A stretch of DNA of 64,000 nt from positions 248,001 to 312,000 of the forward strand of contig NZ_JABEQF010000003.1 in assembly GCF_014174355.1 (NCBI RefSeq). Direction: 5' to 3'. This document shows, piece after piece, positions 16,705 through 25,516 of the stretch; the first letter of the stretch is position 1, and each line of letters begins with the position of its first letter. Below the pieces are notes generated by a model. It worked only from the letters and a program-made list of their open reading frames with translations, was not told the DNA's origin and made no database searches. Position numbers and translations under genes: made by a program. Source of the DNA: Gluconacetobacter azotocaptans. GTDB lineage: Bacteria > Pseudomonadota > Alphaproteobacteria > Acetobacterales > Acetobacteraceae.

Positions 16705-17396
16705 AGACGATCGGCCTGATCGGCGGCATGAGCTGGGAGAGTTCGGCGGTCTATTACCGCCTGATCAACGAGGGCGTGCGCCAGCGCCTGGGCGGGCTGC
16801 ATTCCGCGCGCTGCCTGATGTGGTCGTTCGATTTCGCCGAGATCGAGGCCCTTCAGCGCGCCGATCGCTGGGACGACGCGACGGCGCTGATGATCGACGC
16901 GGCGCGGCGGGTGGAACGGGGCGGGGCAGCCTTCGTAATGATCTGCACGAACACCATGCACCGCATGGCCGACGACGTGCAGGACGCCATCGGCGTTTCG
17001 CTGCTGCACATCGCCGACCCGACGGCCGAACGCATCCGCGCGGACGGGCTGCATCGCGTGGGCCTGCTGGGCACGGCCTTCACTATGGAGCAGGATTTCT
17101 ACAAGGGCCGCCTGGCCGGGCGGCACGGCCTGGACGTGCTGGTCCCGGACGCGGGCGACCGCCAGACGATCCATCGGGTGATCTTTCAGGAACTGGTGCA
17201 GGGGCGTCTGCTGCCGGACTCGCGCCAGGCGTGCCGCGAGATCATCGGGCGGCTGGTGGAACGCGGGGCCGGGGCAATCATCCTGGGCTGCACGGAACTC
17301 ATGCTGCTGCTCGGCCCGCAGGACAGCCCGGTGCCGCTGTACGACACCACCGCGCTCCATGCCCATGCCGCAGTGACGATGAGCCTGGAGAAATGA
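16701..17396 (+). CDS. Aspartate/glutamate racemase family protein (YgeA-like)
   Basis: A 231-residue PLP-independent racemase. The two catalytic cysteines are visible in ICTNTMHRM (about residue 81) and LGCTELMLL (about residue 197), and the N-terminus GLIGGMSWESSAVYYRLIN is typical of the YgeA branch. The family interconverts L and D forms of aspartate, glutamate or broader substrates. Coupling to a LysE-type exporter under MocR control suggests a module for making, degrading or exporting a D- or L-amino acid. The direction is not known. Confidence 0.9.
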   Translation: MKTIGLIGGMSWESSAVYYRLINEGVRQRLGGLHSARCLMWSFDFAEIEALQRADRWDDATALMIDAARRVERGGAAFVMICTNTMHRMADDVQDAIGVSLLHIADPTAERIRADGLHRVGLLGTAFTMEQDFYKGRLAGRHGLDVLVPDAGDRQTIHRVIFQELVQGRLLPDSRQACREIIGRLVERGAGAIILGCTELMLLLGPQDSPVPLYDTTALHAHAAVTMSLEK

Positions 17397-17702
17397 ACTC
17401 CCGATCGCCGAATGTCCGCGCAGGGGGCAGAGCGCGATCCGCGTGATCACGAAGATCCTGGCTTTTGTGTCGGAAACAATACAATAAGGAGGATTATCCT
17501 CCTTGACCCGCCGCCCTCTGGAATTCAGCATCGCAATATCTGGACACAGGGTCGCGATATTGCGTCCAAAGGTTTTGCCCCTGATGTCCGCCAAGTATTG
17601 AAAAGGAACAAGGAAGAGGCGTACGCTACCACAGGAACACGGCAGGCACGGGATCGCCGGCAACTTCGGTCTGTCACCGTCTCGTTGATGTGGAGAACCT
17701 GA
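17397..17702. other. Spacer with two inverted repeats upstream of the diguanylate cyclase
   Basis: No convincing gene. A 19-bp palindrome at 17486-17504 (AAGGAGGAT, central T, ATCCTCCTT) and a second inverted repeat at 17532-17540/17556-17564 (CGCAATATC...GATATTGCG, 15-nt spacer) lie 28 nt apart. The first could be a terminator-like hairpin of the racemase operon or an operator; neither is followed by a T run. An open frame at 17412-17702 has no recognisable features. Confidence 0.6.
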
Positions 17703-19172
17703 TTGGGCTGGAGACCTTGCCGACCGGCTGAGTCCAAACGGGGTATCAAGAGCGCCGTCCTGCTGGTGGCGGCCTTCGGGGTAAGCGCCCTGACCACGCG
17801 CTTCCTCTGCTCTGACGAGTTCGGCTATTCTTCCTTCTGGCCGGCAAATGCGGCGATGCTTGTCGCCCTGCTCACCCTGCGGGCACGCCTTTCGGTCTTT
17901 GTCGTGGTGGCGTGCTTGCTCCTGAATTTCTTCATCAACAAGCTGAGCGCCCTGTCGCCGCCCGAGTCATTGCTCGCATGCATTCTCAACGTGATTCTGG
18001 TGTTGCTTGCCGCGCCGTTCACCCGGCGTTTCTGTGGTGCGCTTACGGACCTGACCCGTCCGCACCGTTTCGTGGCGTTCACGATCATCGCGATGCTGTC
18101 CGCTGCCACCGAGGCCGGGATCGGCGTCCTGATCGAGACCGTGTTCCTGAACGACCCCGGCACGCCGTTCGCGGAATGGCTGCAATGGGTTTTGTGCGAC
18201 GCGCTCGGCCTGATGCTGGCCACGCCTGCGGCCCTTCATCTGGTGCGATCGTCACTGCGCGCGCGTCCCTACCCCGATCCCGACGGCAAGGCCGTTACCC
18301 TGCTTATGCTGTGCATCCTGTTGACGATCCTGAGTTTCTCCTGGTCCAGATCGCCGTTGTTTCTGTTTGTCTATCCGGTGCTGGCGATGCTGGGCTTCCA
18401 TGCCAGGCCGATCTGGATTCTTATCTCGATCTTCTTCGTTTCGATCTTTGCCTCGGCTTTGACGGCGCACGGCTTCGGGCCGATCGCCCAGCTGTCGCCG
18501 GACGGGCATCTCATGCGCGAGGATATGCTGCAGCCGTACCTGTTCTCGCTGTTCCTGGTGGTGTTGCCGATCAACAATGCCATTGGCGAGAGACGGCGCT
18601 ATACCCGCAGGCTCCTGCTGATGAAAGTCAATCTGGAACACGTCGCGACGCACGATATGCTGACGTCGGCGATGAATCGCCAGATGTTCGAAACCGCCCT
18701 CCGTTCGATGATCAGGAACGCCACGCCCGGCGCCGTACTGTTCATCGATATCGATGATTTCAAAGGCATCAACGACAGTCTGGGACACCAGGCGGGAGAC
18801 GATTTTCTCAGGGTGTTCAGCGCAAGACTGATCGAGTTGATCAAAGGCTTCCAGGGCTGCGTGGCCCGCTATGGGGGCGACGAATTCGCGGCGATCATTC
18901 CCGGGACGTTCTCATACGAAAAGCTCGATCTTCTCTGCGCCTCCTTGTCGGACAGCCTGCGCGAACCGTATCTGTTTTTCGGGATCGAACGGTCGGTCAC
19001 CGCCAGTATCGGCGCGGCGACGATTGAATCGAACAGCATCAATGCCGACGACATCATGCGTCGGGTCGATATCGCCCTCTATATGACCAAGGCGTCGGGG
19101 CGCAACGGCTACTCCCTCTTCAACGACCACGTTGTCGAAGCCCCTCCGCCACGCGTGAGCACGTGGCGGTAG
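17703..19172 (+). CDS. Membrane diguanylate cyclase (MASE1-GGDEF)
   Basis: A 489-residue protein with an N-terminal MASE1-type sensor of about eight to ten helices (residues 18-290; FWPANAAMLVALLTLRARLSV is typical) and a C-terminal GGDEF domain (about 315-475). The active site is intact (ARYGGDEFAAI) with the metal Asp in FIDIDDFKGIND. No RxxD inhibitory site is seen five residues before GGDEF. It should make cyclic di-GMP at the inner membrane. The start is a TTG at 17703 with GTGGAG 8-13 nt upstream. An 8-bp hairpin (CCGCCACG...CGTGGCGG, 19147-19170) overlaps the 3' end. Confidence 0.88.
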   Translation: MGWRPCRPAESKRGIKSAVLLVAAFGVSALTTRFLCSDEFGYSSFWPANAAMLVALLTLRARLSVFVVVACLLLNFFINKLSALSPPESLLACILNVILVLLAAPFTRRFCGALTDLTRPHRFVAFTIIAMLSAATEAGIGVLIETVFLNDPGTPFAEWLQWVLCDALGLMLATPAALHLVRSSLRARPYPDPDGKAVTLLMLCILLTILSFSWSRSPLFLFVYPVLAMLGFHARPIWILISIFFVSIFASALTAHGFGPIAQLSPDGHLMREDMLQPYLFSLFLVVLPINNAIGERRRYTRRLLLMKVNLEHVATHDMLTSAMNRQMFETALRSMIRNATPGAVLFIDIDDFKGINDSLGHQAGDDFLRVFSARLIELIKGFQGCVARYGGDEFAAIIPGTFSYEKLDLLCASLSDSLREPYLFFGIERSVTASIGAATIESNSINADDIMRRVDIALYMTKASGRNGYSLFNDHVVEAPPPRVSTWR

Positions 19173-19181
19173 CGGCACCCA

Positions 19182-19254
19182 CCAGGGCGCTGCCCGCTTA
19201 TCCATGATCGGGGTCCAGGGCCTCAGGCCCTGGCGGGTTCGGGCAAAGCCCGAA
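19182..19254. repeat. Modular intergenic hairpin repeat, copy 4 (shortened)
   Basis: CAGGGCGCTGCCC is joined directly to TTATCCATGATCGGGGTC, CAGGGCCTCAGGCCCTGG and TCGGGCAAAGCCCGA. The CAAAGGGC module present in other copies is missing, so modules can be lost individually. Confidence 0.8.
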
Positions 19255-19446
19255 TTTCCTGCCGGCAGAGAACCGCGTTAGGCGAAGATTTTCACAGATC
19301 TGTCGGTGGAGGTCGAGCGCACCCTGATGCGGGCGCGGCGCCCCAAATCCAAACCGGGCCATGGGGCGCGTCCGCGTCGAACCCGCATAACCGTCGCCGT
19401 ACAGCAACGTTGTCTGGCCGGGGGATGGGGATGAAAGGGCGATAAC

Positions 19447-19758
19447 ATGAACAACCGGCCAGCCACGCTTTCGCACCATATCTTACAGAGCGCGGGGACG
19501 ATGATCGGCGTCTGCGTGACGCTGATCGGGCTCGTCAAGGTCGTCGAGGCCCGTGTCGGCCCCTCTCATGTCGACGAATATGCCGCCCTGACCTCGCTGC
19601 TTTTCCTGGCCAGCGCACTATGGTCCTATATTGCGATGCGGCATCCTAACCGCCCGCGTCTCGGCGCCCTGTGCGAGGCCTCCGCCGACCTGTGCTTCCT
19701 GCTGGGGCTGATCGCGATCGCGCTGATCTCGACCTTCTTCGCCTACGAGGTCATCTGA
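19447..19758 (+). CDS. Small inner-membrane protein
   Basis: A 103-residue protein with three predicted transmembrane helices (about residues 17-35, 48-66 and 80-100) and a short His/Asn-rich N-terminus. GGGATGAAAGGGCG precedes the ATG and contains a weak ribosome binding site. It resembles uncharacterised membrane proteins that are common in alphaproteobacteria. No catalytic motif is visible. It ends 130 nt before the tRNA-Ala(CGC) gene, which is on the opposite strand. Confidence 0.65.
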   Translation: MNNRPATLSHHILQSAGTMIGVCVTLIGLVKVVEARVGPSHVDEYAALTSLLFLASALWSYIAMRHPNRPRLGALCEASADLCFLLGLIAIALISTFFAYEVI

Positions 19759-19889
19759 CGGGGCAGGGCCGTGATGCACTGCTGTTTGCTCGACCGTGCG
19801 ACGTTGGTCGCGCGGGAGGGGCAGCAAGAAGGGCAGGATTTACCCTTTTCTCTCAAGGCTCTGATTTTTTGAGGAAAATAGTCAGCCAG

Positions 19890-19965
19890 TGGTGGAGCTG
19901 AGGGGAATCGAACCCCTGACCTCCTCATTGCGAACGAGGCGCTCTCCCAACTGAGCTACAGCCCC
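19890..19965 (-). tRNA. tRNA-Ala (anticodon CGC)
   Basis: A 76-nt cloverleaf on the minus strand with encoded CCA. The acceptor stem is GGGGCTG/CAGCTCC, the D arm GCTCAGTTGGGAGAGC, the anticodon stem CCTCG/TGAGG with loop TTCGCAA (anticodon CGC), the T arm AGGGG/CCCCT. It reads GCG alanine codons, frequent in this GC-rich genome. Its 3' trailer shares the string CTGATTTTTTG (as read on the + strand) with that of tRNA-Ala(GGC). Confidence 0.95.
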
Positions 19966-20096
19966 ACTGCCTGACGCGCTGGATAAATAACGGCACGCCG
20001 GCGTTTGTCAAGCGGCGATCCGGGGGCGGGGTGGAGTTGTGCCGGCCTGCGGCTGGCGATAGGATTTCCGTCCAGCCATCGCAGGGGATTGCCGCG

Positions 20097-20405
20097 TTGA
20101 TCACTCTTGTCTTCACCCTGTTGTTCGAACTGATCCGGCTATACACATGGGTGCTGGTGATCTCGTGCGTGTTCAGTTTCCTCTATGGATTCGGCGTGCT
20201 CGATCCCCGTAACCGGATCGTGTGGAATATCGGCAGTTTCCTGAATCGCCTGACGGAACCCGTCCTGCAGCCGATCCGCCGTATCCTGCCGGCAATGGGC
20301 AACATGGATTTCAGCCCGCTGGTGCTGCTGCTGCTGATCCAATACCTGCTCACCCCGTTGCTGCGGCAGCTTTATTTTGCCCTGATCATCGGCGGCATAC
20401 CCTGA
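20097..20405 (+). CDS. YggT-family membrane protein
   Basis: A 102-residue membrane protein of the YggT family, linked in other bacteria to osmotic stress and cell division or envelope assembly. It has two hydrophobic halves and the family motif PVLQPIRRILPAMGNMDFSPLVLLLLI. The start is set at TTG 20097, with an AGGGGA site about 8 nt upstream; an earlier ATG at 20031 would add 22 residues that do not look like the family. It runs between a tRNA gene and a DUF2501 gene. Confidence 0.85.
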   Translation: MITLVFTLLFELIRLYTWVLVISCVFSFLYGFGVLDPRNRIVWNIGSFLNRLTEPVLQPIRRILPAMGNMDFSPLVLLLLIQYLLTPLLRQLYFALIIGGIP

Positions 20406-20487
20406 GAGACGGGCAATTTTCATCCTTCACGAAGCGGACATAATTCCGGCCCACGATGGCCGGCGTGACAAGAGAAAGGACATGGCC

Positions 20488-20898
20488 ATGACCGGACGTA
20501 TCGCCGTTTCGTCGGCTCTTGCCGTTCTGGCGCTCGCTGCGGGTATCGGGGCGGCGCGGGCGCAGATGCCGAGCATGCCCGGGATGCCCGGCATGAATAT
20601 GGGCAGTGGGCTGGGGATGCCGTCCGTGACGTCGGCGGCGCCGGGCAATCTGGCGGGCGTGCTGGGGTTCTGCGTGCAGAACAACTACCTGGGTGCCGGC
20701 GCGGCGTCCCCGGTCATGAGCGCCCTGGGCCAGAAGACCGGCACCGACAGCAGCCAGTACCAGGCCGGGCAGCGCGGCCTGCTGGATACCGGAAATGGCG
20801 GGACATTCTCGCTGGCCGGCGCCGGTCAGGGCATCAAGCAGCAGATGACACAGAAAATCTGCAACATGGTCCTCAGCCGCGCGCAATCGCTGCTGTAA
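20488..20898 (+). CDS. Secreted DUF2501 protein (YjjA-like)
   Basis: A 136-residue exported protein with a signal peptide ending near ARAQ (about residue 26), then a Met/Pro/Gly-rich segment (MPSMPGMPGMNMG), then the DUF2501 domain with two cysteines (FCVQNNYL and ICNMVL). The same family includes YjjA of E. coli, of unknown function. The ATG at 20488 is preferred over 20482 because AAAGGA sits 7-8 nt before it. Confidence 0.8.
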   Translation: MTGRIAVSSALAVLALAAGIGAARAQMPSMPGMPGMNMGSGLGMPSVTSAAPGNLAGVLGFCVQNNYLGAGAASPVMSALGQKTGTDSSQYQAGQRGLLDTGNGGTFSLAGAGQGIKQQMTQKICNMVLSRAQSLL

Positions 20899-20901
20899 CC
20901 G

Positions 20902-20918
20902 TAAGGGGCATCGCCCCT
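20902..20918. terminator. Hairpin between convergent DUF2501 and dehydrogenase genes
   Basis: AAGGGGCATCGCCCCTT, with arms AAGGGGC and GCCCCTT, resembles the CAAAGGGC module of the larger repeats. It lies just after the DUF2501 stop and 8 nt before the stop of the convergent gene. Confidence 0.55.
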
Positions 20919-20925
20919 TGCCGCC

Positions 20926-21972
20926 TTATTCGCCGATACTGAGCAGCACCTTCGACGCGCTCTGCCGGTCGGACGACGCGGTGAAGGCGGCGTCATAGGA
21001 CGTAAAGCCGAATTCGTGGGTGACCAGCCCGTCTGCGATGTCGGGATGCGTCGCCAGCAGGGCCAGCGCGTCGGCGAATTCGGAATCGAATCGGAACGAT
21101 CCGCGCAAATCCAGTTCGCGCGCGATGATCTGCGCCATCGGCACTTCGATATTGCCCGGAGGGAACATCCCGACCTGGACCAGGACGCCGCCCCGGCGTG
21201 TATGCGCGATGGCGAAGGGCAGGGCCCGGACGACGCCGGTGGCCTCGAACACGATGTCGAATTCCTCGTCCGGGGCGGCGGTGGCGGTGTTCCAGGTCTC
21301 GGTCGCGCCCAGGCGGCGGGCGACCGACAGCGGAAAATCATGCAGGTCGGTGGCCACGATGCGGGCGGCCCCCCGCACGGCCAGGCCGGCGACGATCAGC
21401 GCCCCGATGGGGCCGGACCCCTGGACCAGCACCGAGGCCCCGGCGCAATTCCCGGCACGGGCGATGGCGTGCAGCGCCACCGCGAACGGCTCGGCCAGTG
21501 CCGCGCGGCGCAGATCCAGCCCCGGCGGCAGATGATGCAGTTGCGACGCGGCGACGGTCATGGTCCGGCGGAACCCGCCATGGGTGTGGGGCAGGTAGGC
21601 CGCGCTGCCGAAAAACCGCATGTTGCGGCACAGGTTATGCAGCCCCCGCCGGCATTCGGGGCATGTCCCGCACGGGCGGGCCGGGTGGATCGCGACCGGG
21701 TCCCCGGCCTGGAAACCGGTGACGTTGGCGCCGCAGGATACGACGATGCCCGACACCTCATGCCCCAGCACCATGGGTTCGCGCAGGACGGATGCGCCCA
21801 CCCCCCCATGGTGCAGGTAATGCATGTCCGATCCGCAGATGCCGCCCCAGGCGATGCGGACACTGACCTCGTCAGGGCCGGGCGGTGGAAGTGCGATCGA
21901 ATCGATCCGCAGGTCGCCCGCGCCATGGATGACCAGGGCGTCGGTGGTGGAAAGATCCGTCATGAGATCCAT
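20926..21972 (-). CDS. Zinc-dependent polyol/L-idonate 5-dehydrogenase-like
   Basis: A 348-residue medium-chain dehydrogenase. The catalytic zinc region is GGICGSDMHYLHHG and LGHEVSG; the structural zinc has four cysteines in CGTCPECRRGLHNLC; the nucleotide site is VLVQGSGPIGALIVAGL. It is closest in pattern to L-idonate 5-dehydrogenase and related sorbitol/xylitol dehydrogenases that oxidise a secondary hydroxyl with NAD(P). A second in-frame ATG at 21963 may be the true start. It diverges from the UPF0303 gene and a possible sugar-acid catabolic cluster. Confidence 0.87.
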   Translation of the reverse strand: MDLMTDLSTTDALVIHGAGDLRIDSIALPPPGPDEVSVRIAWGGICGSDMHYLHHGGVGASVLREPMVLGHEVSGIVVSCGANVTGFQAGDPVAIHPARPCGTCPECRRGLHNLCRNMRFFGSAAYLPHTHGGFRRTMTVAASQLHHLPPGLDLRRAALAEPFAVALHAIARAGNCAGASVLVQGSGPIGALIVAGLAVRGAARIVATDLHDFPLSVARRLGATETWNTATAAPDEEFDIVFEATGVVRALPFAIAHTRRGGVLVQVGMFPPGNIEVPMAQIIARELDLRGSFRFDSEFADALALLATHPDIADGLVTHEFGFTSYDAAFTASSDRQSASKVLLSIGE

Positions 21973-22148
21973 CGCGTCGATATCCGCAGTGAAAAGGGGG
22001 AGCCGGCAAGGCGTGCCGCGACTATTGATCCGGATGGGGGGCGACAGAAATCACGATAAAGTCACTCTCGGCCGCCACGAGGTTTTCGGTGCTATCGCGG
22101 CACATCATGTCGCCGCATCGCGGCGTCGTACAGGCATGGAGCACATGG

Positions 22149-22685
22149 ATGGCGGATCAGGCAGGAACGGGCGGGGCGGCCAGCGGCGTGTCGTCGGTGG
22201 TCAGGGACCTGGAACTGATCGCCCGGCAGGAGGGCGATCTGGTCCTGCCCGGCCTGACCGAGGACGACGCCTGGGAACTGGGATGCTGGCTGCGGCGTAC
22301 GGCGGCGGACAGCGGCCACCCGATCGCGATCGACATCCGGCGCGGCGGGCAGACATTGTTCAGCGCGTGCCTGGACGGGGCGACGCCGGACAATCTGGGC
22401 TGGATCGCGCGCAAGACCCGCGTGGCCGAACGCTTTCATCGCCCTTCCTATGCGATCGGGTTGCTGCTGCAGCAGGAAGGCAAGACCATCACCACGCGTT
22501 TCGGCCTGCCGGAGGCCGAGTACGCCCCCTTTGGCGGCGCCTTTCCGCTGCGTGTGCGCGGGGTCGGGGTGGTGGGCACGGTCTGCGTGTCCGGCCTGCC
22601 GCAACGCGAGGACCACCGGCTGGTGGTCGAGGCGCTGGGCGCGTTCCTGGACGTCCCGGTGAATGGGATTCAGCTTCAGCCCTGA
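22149..22685 (+). CDS. UPF0303 / heme-degrading-domain family protein
   Basis: A 178-residue protein of the UPF0303 group, related to the HbpS/GlcG fold. Characteristic segments are SGHPIAIDIRRGGQTLF, NLGWIARKTRVAERFHRPS and the C-terminal RGVGVVGTVCVSGLPQREDH. Members are often next to sugar or small-molecule catabolic genes; a biochemical role is not settled. The start at 22149 begins the conserved region; an in-frame ATG at 22089 would add 20 residues. Confidence 0.82.
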   Translation: MADQAGTGGAASGVSSVVRDLELIARQEGDLVLPGLTEDDAWELGCWLRRTAADSGHPIAIDIRRGGQTLFSACLDGATPDNLGWIARKTRVAERFHRPSYAIGLLLQQEGKTITTRFGLPEAEYAPFGGAFPLRVRGVGVVGTVCVSGLPQREDHRLVVEALGAFLDVPVNGIQLQP

Positions 22686-23004
22686 TTGCGTTTATAAATT
22701 TTGCAGCGCACAAATACGAATTTGTGAAGTAGATCGCCTCCGCGGGTGCTTGCGGCGCATGGGGCGATGCCCTCTATCATGCCAATGCGTATCCTGCGGG
22801 GGCGGCGGCCATGCCGTTCCCGGGAAACGGGTTGCCCGGACGACCGACAGACAGGACTGCAACGCGAGGGAGGGGGCCGGATACGGCCCTGTGGAACTCT
22901 CGGCGCCGTATCGTGTTTTTTGGTGCAACGTCCGACCGCCACGGCAATCTCAACAATAACATAACGGGAACGGACCGGGGCCTGGCGCCTCGAGGGAGGA
23001 CGGA
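22686..23004. promoter_or_regulatory. Upstream region of the oxidoreductase cluster, with an inverted repeat
   Basis: No gene seen. At 22709-22726, CACAAAT and ATTTGTG form a perfect inverted repeat with a 4-nt spacer, 24 nt after the UPF0303 stop and 278 nt before the next start. The size is that of a typical repressor operator. The remainder holds the promoter of the downstream cluster; I cannot place it. Confidence 0.4.
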
Positions 23005-24009
23005 ATGACGCATCCGACCGGATGGGGTCTGATAGGTGCCAGCAATGTCGCACGGGAATGGATCATCGACGCGATCCGGGCACAGCCCGGAGGCGAGGTC
23101 CGCGCGGTTCTGAGCAGCAGTGCCGAGCGCGGCGCCGCCTTCGCCCGCGACAACGACATTGCCTATCACACCACGTCGCTGGACGATCTGCTGTCCAGGC
23201 CGGACATCGACGCGGTGTACATCAGCACGAACAATCGCCTGCATTTCGAGCAGACCATCGCCGCGGCGCGGGCAGGCAAGCATGTGCTGTGCGAAAAACC
23301 CCTTGCCCTGTCGGTCGAGGATGCGAACGAGATGGTCCGCGTCTGCCGTGCGTGCAACGTCGTGCTGGGCACCAACCACCATCTGCGCAACGCGGCGACC
23401 CATATCGCGATCCACGGCATGATCGAGGACGGGCGGGTCGGGCGGCTGATCGCCGGACGGGTCTTCCACGCCAATTTCCTGGCCGCCGCCCTGCAGGGCT
23501 GGCGCGTCAACGACCAGGGCGGCGGGGTGATCCTGGACAGCACCATCCATGATATCGACACCCTGCGTTTCCTGTTCGACCAGAACCCGATCAGCGTCTT
23601 CGCCATGACGCAGAGCGGCCGTCTGGCCCAGGACGGGATCGAGGACGGGATCATGGCCGTCCTGCGCTTTCCCGACGACATGCTGGTCCAGATCCATGGC
23701 GGCTATACCGTGCCCTATGCCCCGGGCGGGGTGGAGATCATGGGCGAGCGCGGCGTCATCATCGGCCGCGATTGCATGAGCCAGCGCCCGATCGGCACCG
23801 TGTCGGTGCGCGATGGGGATGGCGAACGTGAAATTCCGTTGAAGCACCATAATCTTTACCACCGAGCCCTGGAACTGTTCACCGATGCCATCCATGGCGG
23901 CGGCCTGCCGGCCGCCACCGGCGAGGATGGGGTTGCCTCGCTGGCCATTGCGCTGGCCCTGCGTGAATCCGCCAGAACCGGACGCGAGATCGGGGTAGAC
24001 GTGACATGA
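23005..24009 (+). CDS. Gfo/Idh/MocA-family oxidoreductase
   Basis: A 334-residue NAD(P)-dependent dehydrogenase. The Rossmann start is WGLIGASNVAREW, the family motif CEKPLAL lies near residues 95-101, and the C-terminal domain follows with GGGVILDSTIHDIDTLRF, where the catalytic His is expected. Such enzymes oxidise sugars, inositols or pseudo-sugars. A GGGAGG site precedes the start. The stop overlaps the start of the MHS transporter by 4 nt, so enzyme and transporter are coupled and probably act on the same compound. Confidence 0.9.
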   Translation: MTHPTGWGLIGASNVAREWIIDAIRAQPGGEVRAVLSSSAERGAAFARDNDIAYHTTSLDDLLSRPDIDAVYISTNNRLHFEQTIAAARAGKHVLCEKPLALSVEDANEMVRVCRACNVVLGTNHHLRNAATHIAIHGMIEDGRVGRLIAGRVFHANFLAAALQGWRVNDQGGGVILDSTIHDIDTLRFLFDQNPISVFAMTQSGRLAQDGIEDGIMAVLRFPDDMLVQIHGGYTVPYAPGGVEIMGERGVIIGRDCMSQRPIGTVSVRDGDGEREIPLKHHNLYHRALELFTDAIHGGGLPAATGEDGVASLAIALALRESARTGREIGVDVT

Positions 24010-25433
24010 AACAGCCAATTCTTGCCGGGGCCGCGCAGATGCGCGCCGCCGGTCCGTTGCCGCGCGCCGCGACCCGGGATGCGGGGATGGCGCACCACAC
24101 CGTGACGACGGCGGACCTGCGCCGCGCGGCGTGGACCAGTTCCCTGGGCAGCGCCCTCGAATATTACGATTTCGCGCTTTACAGCCTGGCGGCGGCACTG
24201 GTGTTCGGGCCGCTCTTCTTCCCGCACCAGAGCCCCAGCATCGCGCTGATCTCCAGCTTCGGCACCTATTTCCTGGGCTTTGCCGTCCGGCCGGTGGGCG
24301 GCATCCTGTTCGGGATGATGGGCGACCGGTACGGGCGCAAGATGGTGCTGCTGATCACCGTCACCCTGATGGGCGGCGCCAGCACCGCGATCGGCCTGAT
24401 CCCGACCTACCAGAGCATCGGCATCTGGGCGCCGGTCCTGCTGATCGTGCTGCGCTTGCTGCAGGGGCTGGGGGCCGGCGCGGAACAGGCGGGCGCCGCC
24501 GTGCTGATGACCGAATACGCGCCGAAGGGACAGCGGGGATTCTATGCCGCACTGCCGTTCCTGGGCATCCAGATCGGCACCGTCGTCGCGGCGGTGGTAT
24601 ATTTCGGGCTGCTGTTCCATGTCCGGGACGTCCTGGACAGCTGGATGTGGCGCCTGCCGTTCCTGCTCAGTTCGCTGATCCTGGTGGTGGCGCTGTACAT
24701 GCGGGTGAAGCTGAAGGAATCGCCGGCCTTCGCCGAGATCGAGGAAGAGGAGCGCGCGCAGTCGCAGTCCCTGGCCGAGGTCGTGCGGGAATCGTGGAAG
24801 ACGATCCTGCTGGGCATGGGCCTGCGGATGGCGGAAAACGGCGGGTCCTCGATCTACCAGGTGCTGGCCGTCAGCTATTCGGTCAATGTTGTGGGCATGC
24901 GCAACGCGACCGGCGCGCTGTCCCTGCTGTGCGCCGCGATCGTGGGGGCGTTCGTCGTGCCGGCCGCCGGCATGCTCAGCGACCGGTTCGGGCGGATCAA
25001 GGTCTATCGCGCCTTCGCGATCCTGCAACTCGTGGCGGCGATCCCGGTCTGGTACACCCTCAGCCTCGGCTACCTGCCGCTGACCATCCTGGCCCTGTCG
25101 ATCGCGCTGGGCTGCGCCACGTGGGGGATGTTCGGAACGCAGGGGGCGCTGTTGCCGGAAATGTTCGGCAGCCGTCACCGGTATCTGGGCGTGTCGATGA
25201 CGCGCGAGATCTCGGCCGTGCTGTCGGGCGGCCTGGCCCCGCTGGTGGGGTCGGTGATCATCGCCATGGTGTCCAGCCATTATGCCGACGCGGCCCGTCC
25301 GGGCCTGATCTCGTGGCTGCCGCTGGCGCTGTATGTCATGCTGCTGGCCTGCATGACCATCGTGGCGACCCTGTTCGCGCCCGAACCGCGCGATCGCGAC
25401 CTGCTGGACCGGCGGGACCTGATCAATAGCTGA
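24006..25433 (+). CDS. MFS transporter, metabolite:H+ symporter (MHS) family
   Basis: A 475-residue protein with twelve predicted helices. The MHS pattern is clear: SSLGSALEYYDFALYSLAAALVFG after the N-terminal tail, then FAVRPVGGILFGMMGDRYGRK. The family moves organic acids and related solutes by proton symport (ShiA, KgtP and others). The N-terminus before residue 28 is long; ATG 24087 is an alternative start. A 10-bp hairpin follows the gene at 25443-25475. Coupling with the Gfo/Idh enzyme suggests uptake of its substrate. Confidence 0.9.
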   Translation: MKQPILAGAAQMRAAGPLPRAATRDAGMAHHTVTTADLRRAAWTSSLGSALEYYDFALYSLAAALVFGPLFFPHQSPSIALISSFGTYFLGFAVRPVGGILFGMMGDRYGRKMVLLITVTLMGGASTAIGLIPTYQSIGIWAPVLLIVLRLLQGLGAGAEQAGAAVLMTEYAPKGQRGFYAALPFLGIQIGTVVAAVVYFGLLFHVRDVLDSWMWRLPFLLSSLILVVALYMRVKLKESPAFAEIEEEERAQSQSLAEVVRESWKTILLGMGLRMAENGGSSIYQVLAVSYSVNVVGMRNATGALSLLCAAIVGAFVVPAAGMLSDRFGRIKVYRAFAILQLVAAIPVWYTLSLGYLPLTILALSIALGCATWGMFGTQGALLPEMFGSRHRYLGVSMTREISAVLSGGLAPLVGSVIIAMVSSHYADAARPGLISWLPLALYVMLLACMTIVATLFAPEPRDRDLLDRRDLINS

Positions 25434-25442
25434 AGAGCCGCG

Positions 25443-25475
25443 CCGCCCCCGGATGGCTTTCGCCGCCGGGGGCGG
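25443..25475 (+). terminator. GC-rich hairpin after the MHS transporter
   Basis: CCGCCCCCGG (25443-25452) pairs perfectly with CCGGGGGCGG (25466-25475) over a 13-nt loop, 10 nt after the stop codon. There is no T run, so termination may be partial or Rho-assisted. Confidence 0.55.
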
Positions 25476-25516
25476 TATCGTGGCGTCGTTCCGAGTTGGC
25501 GTGCAGGAGTATTTAC

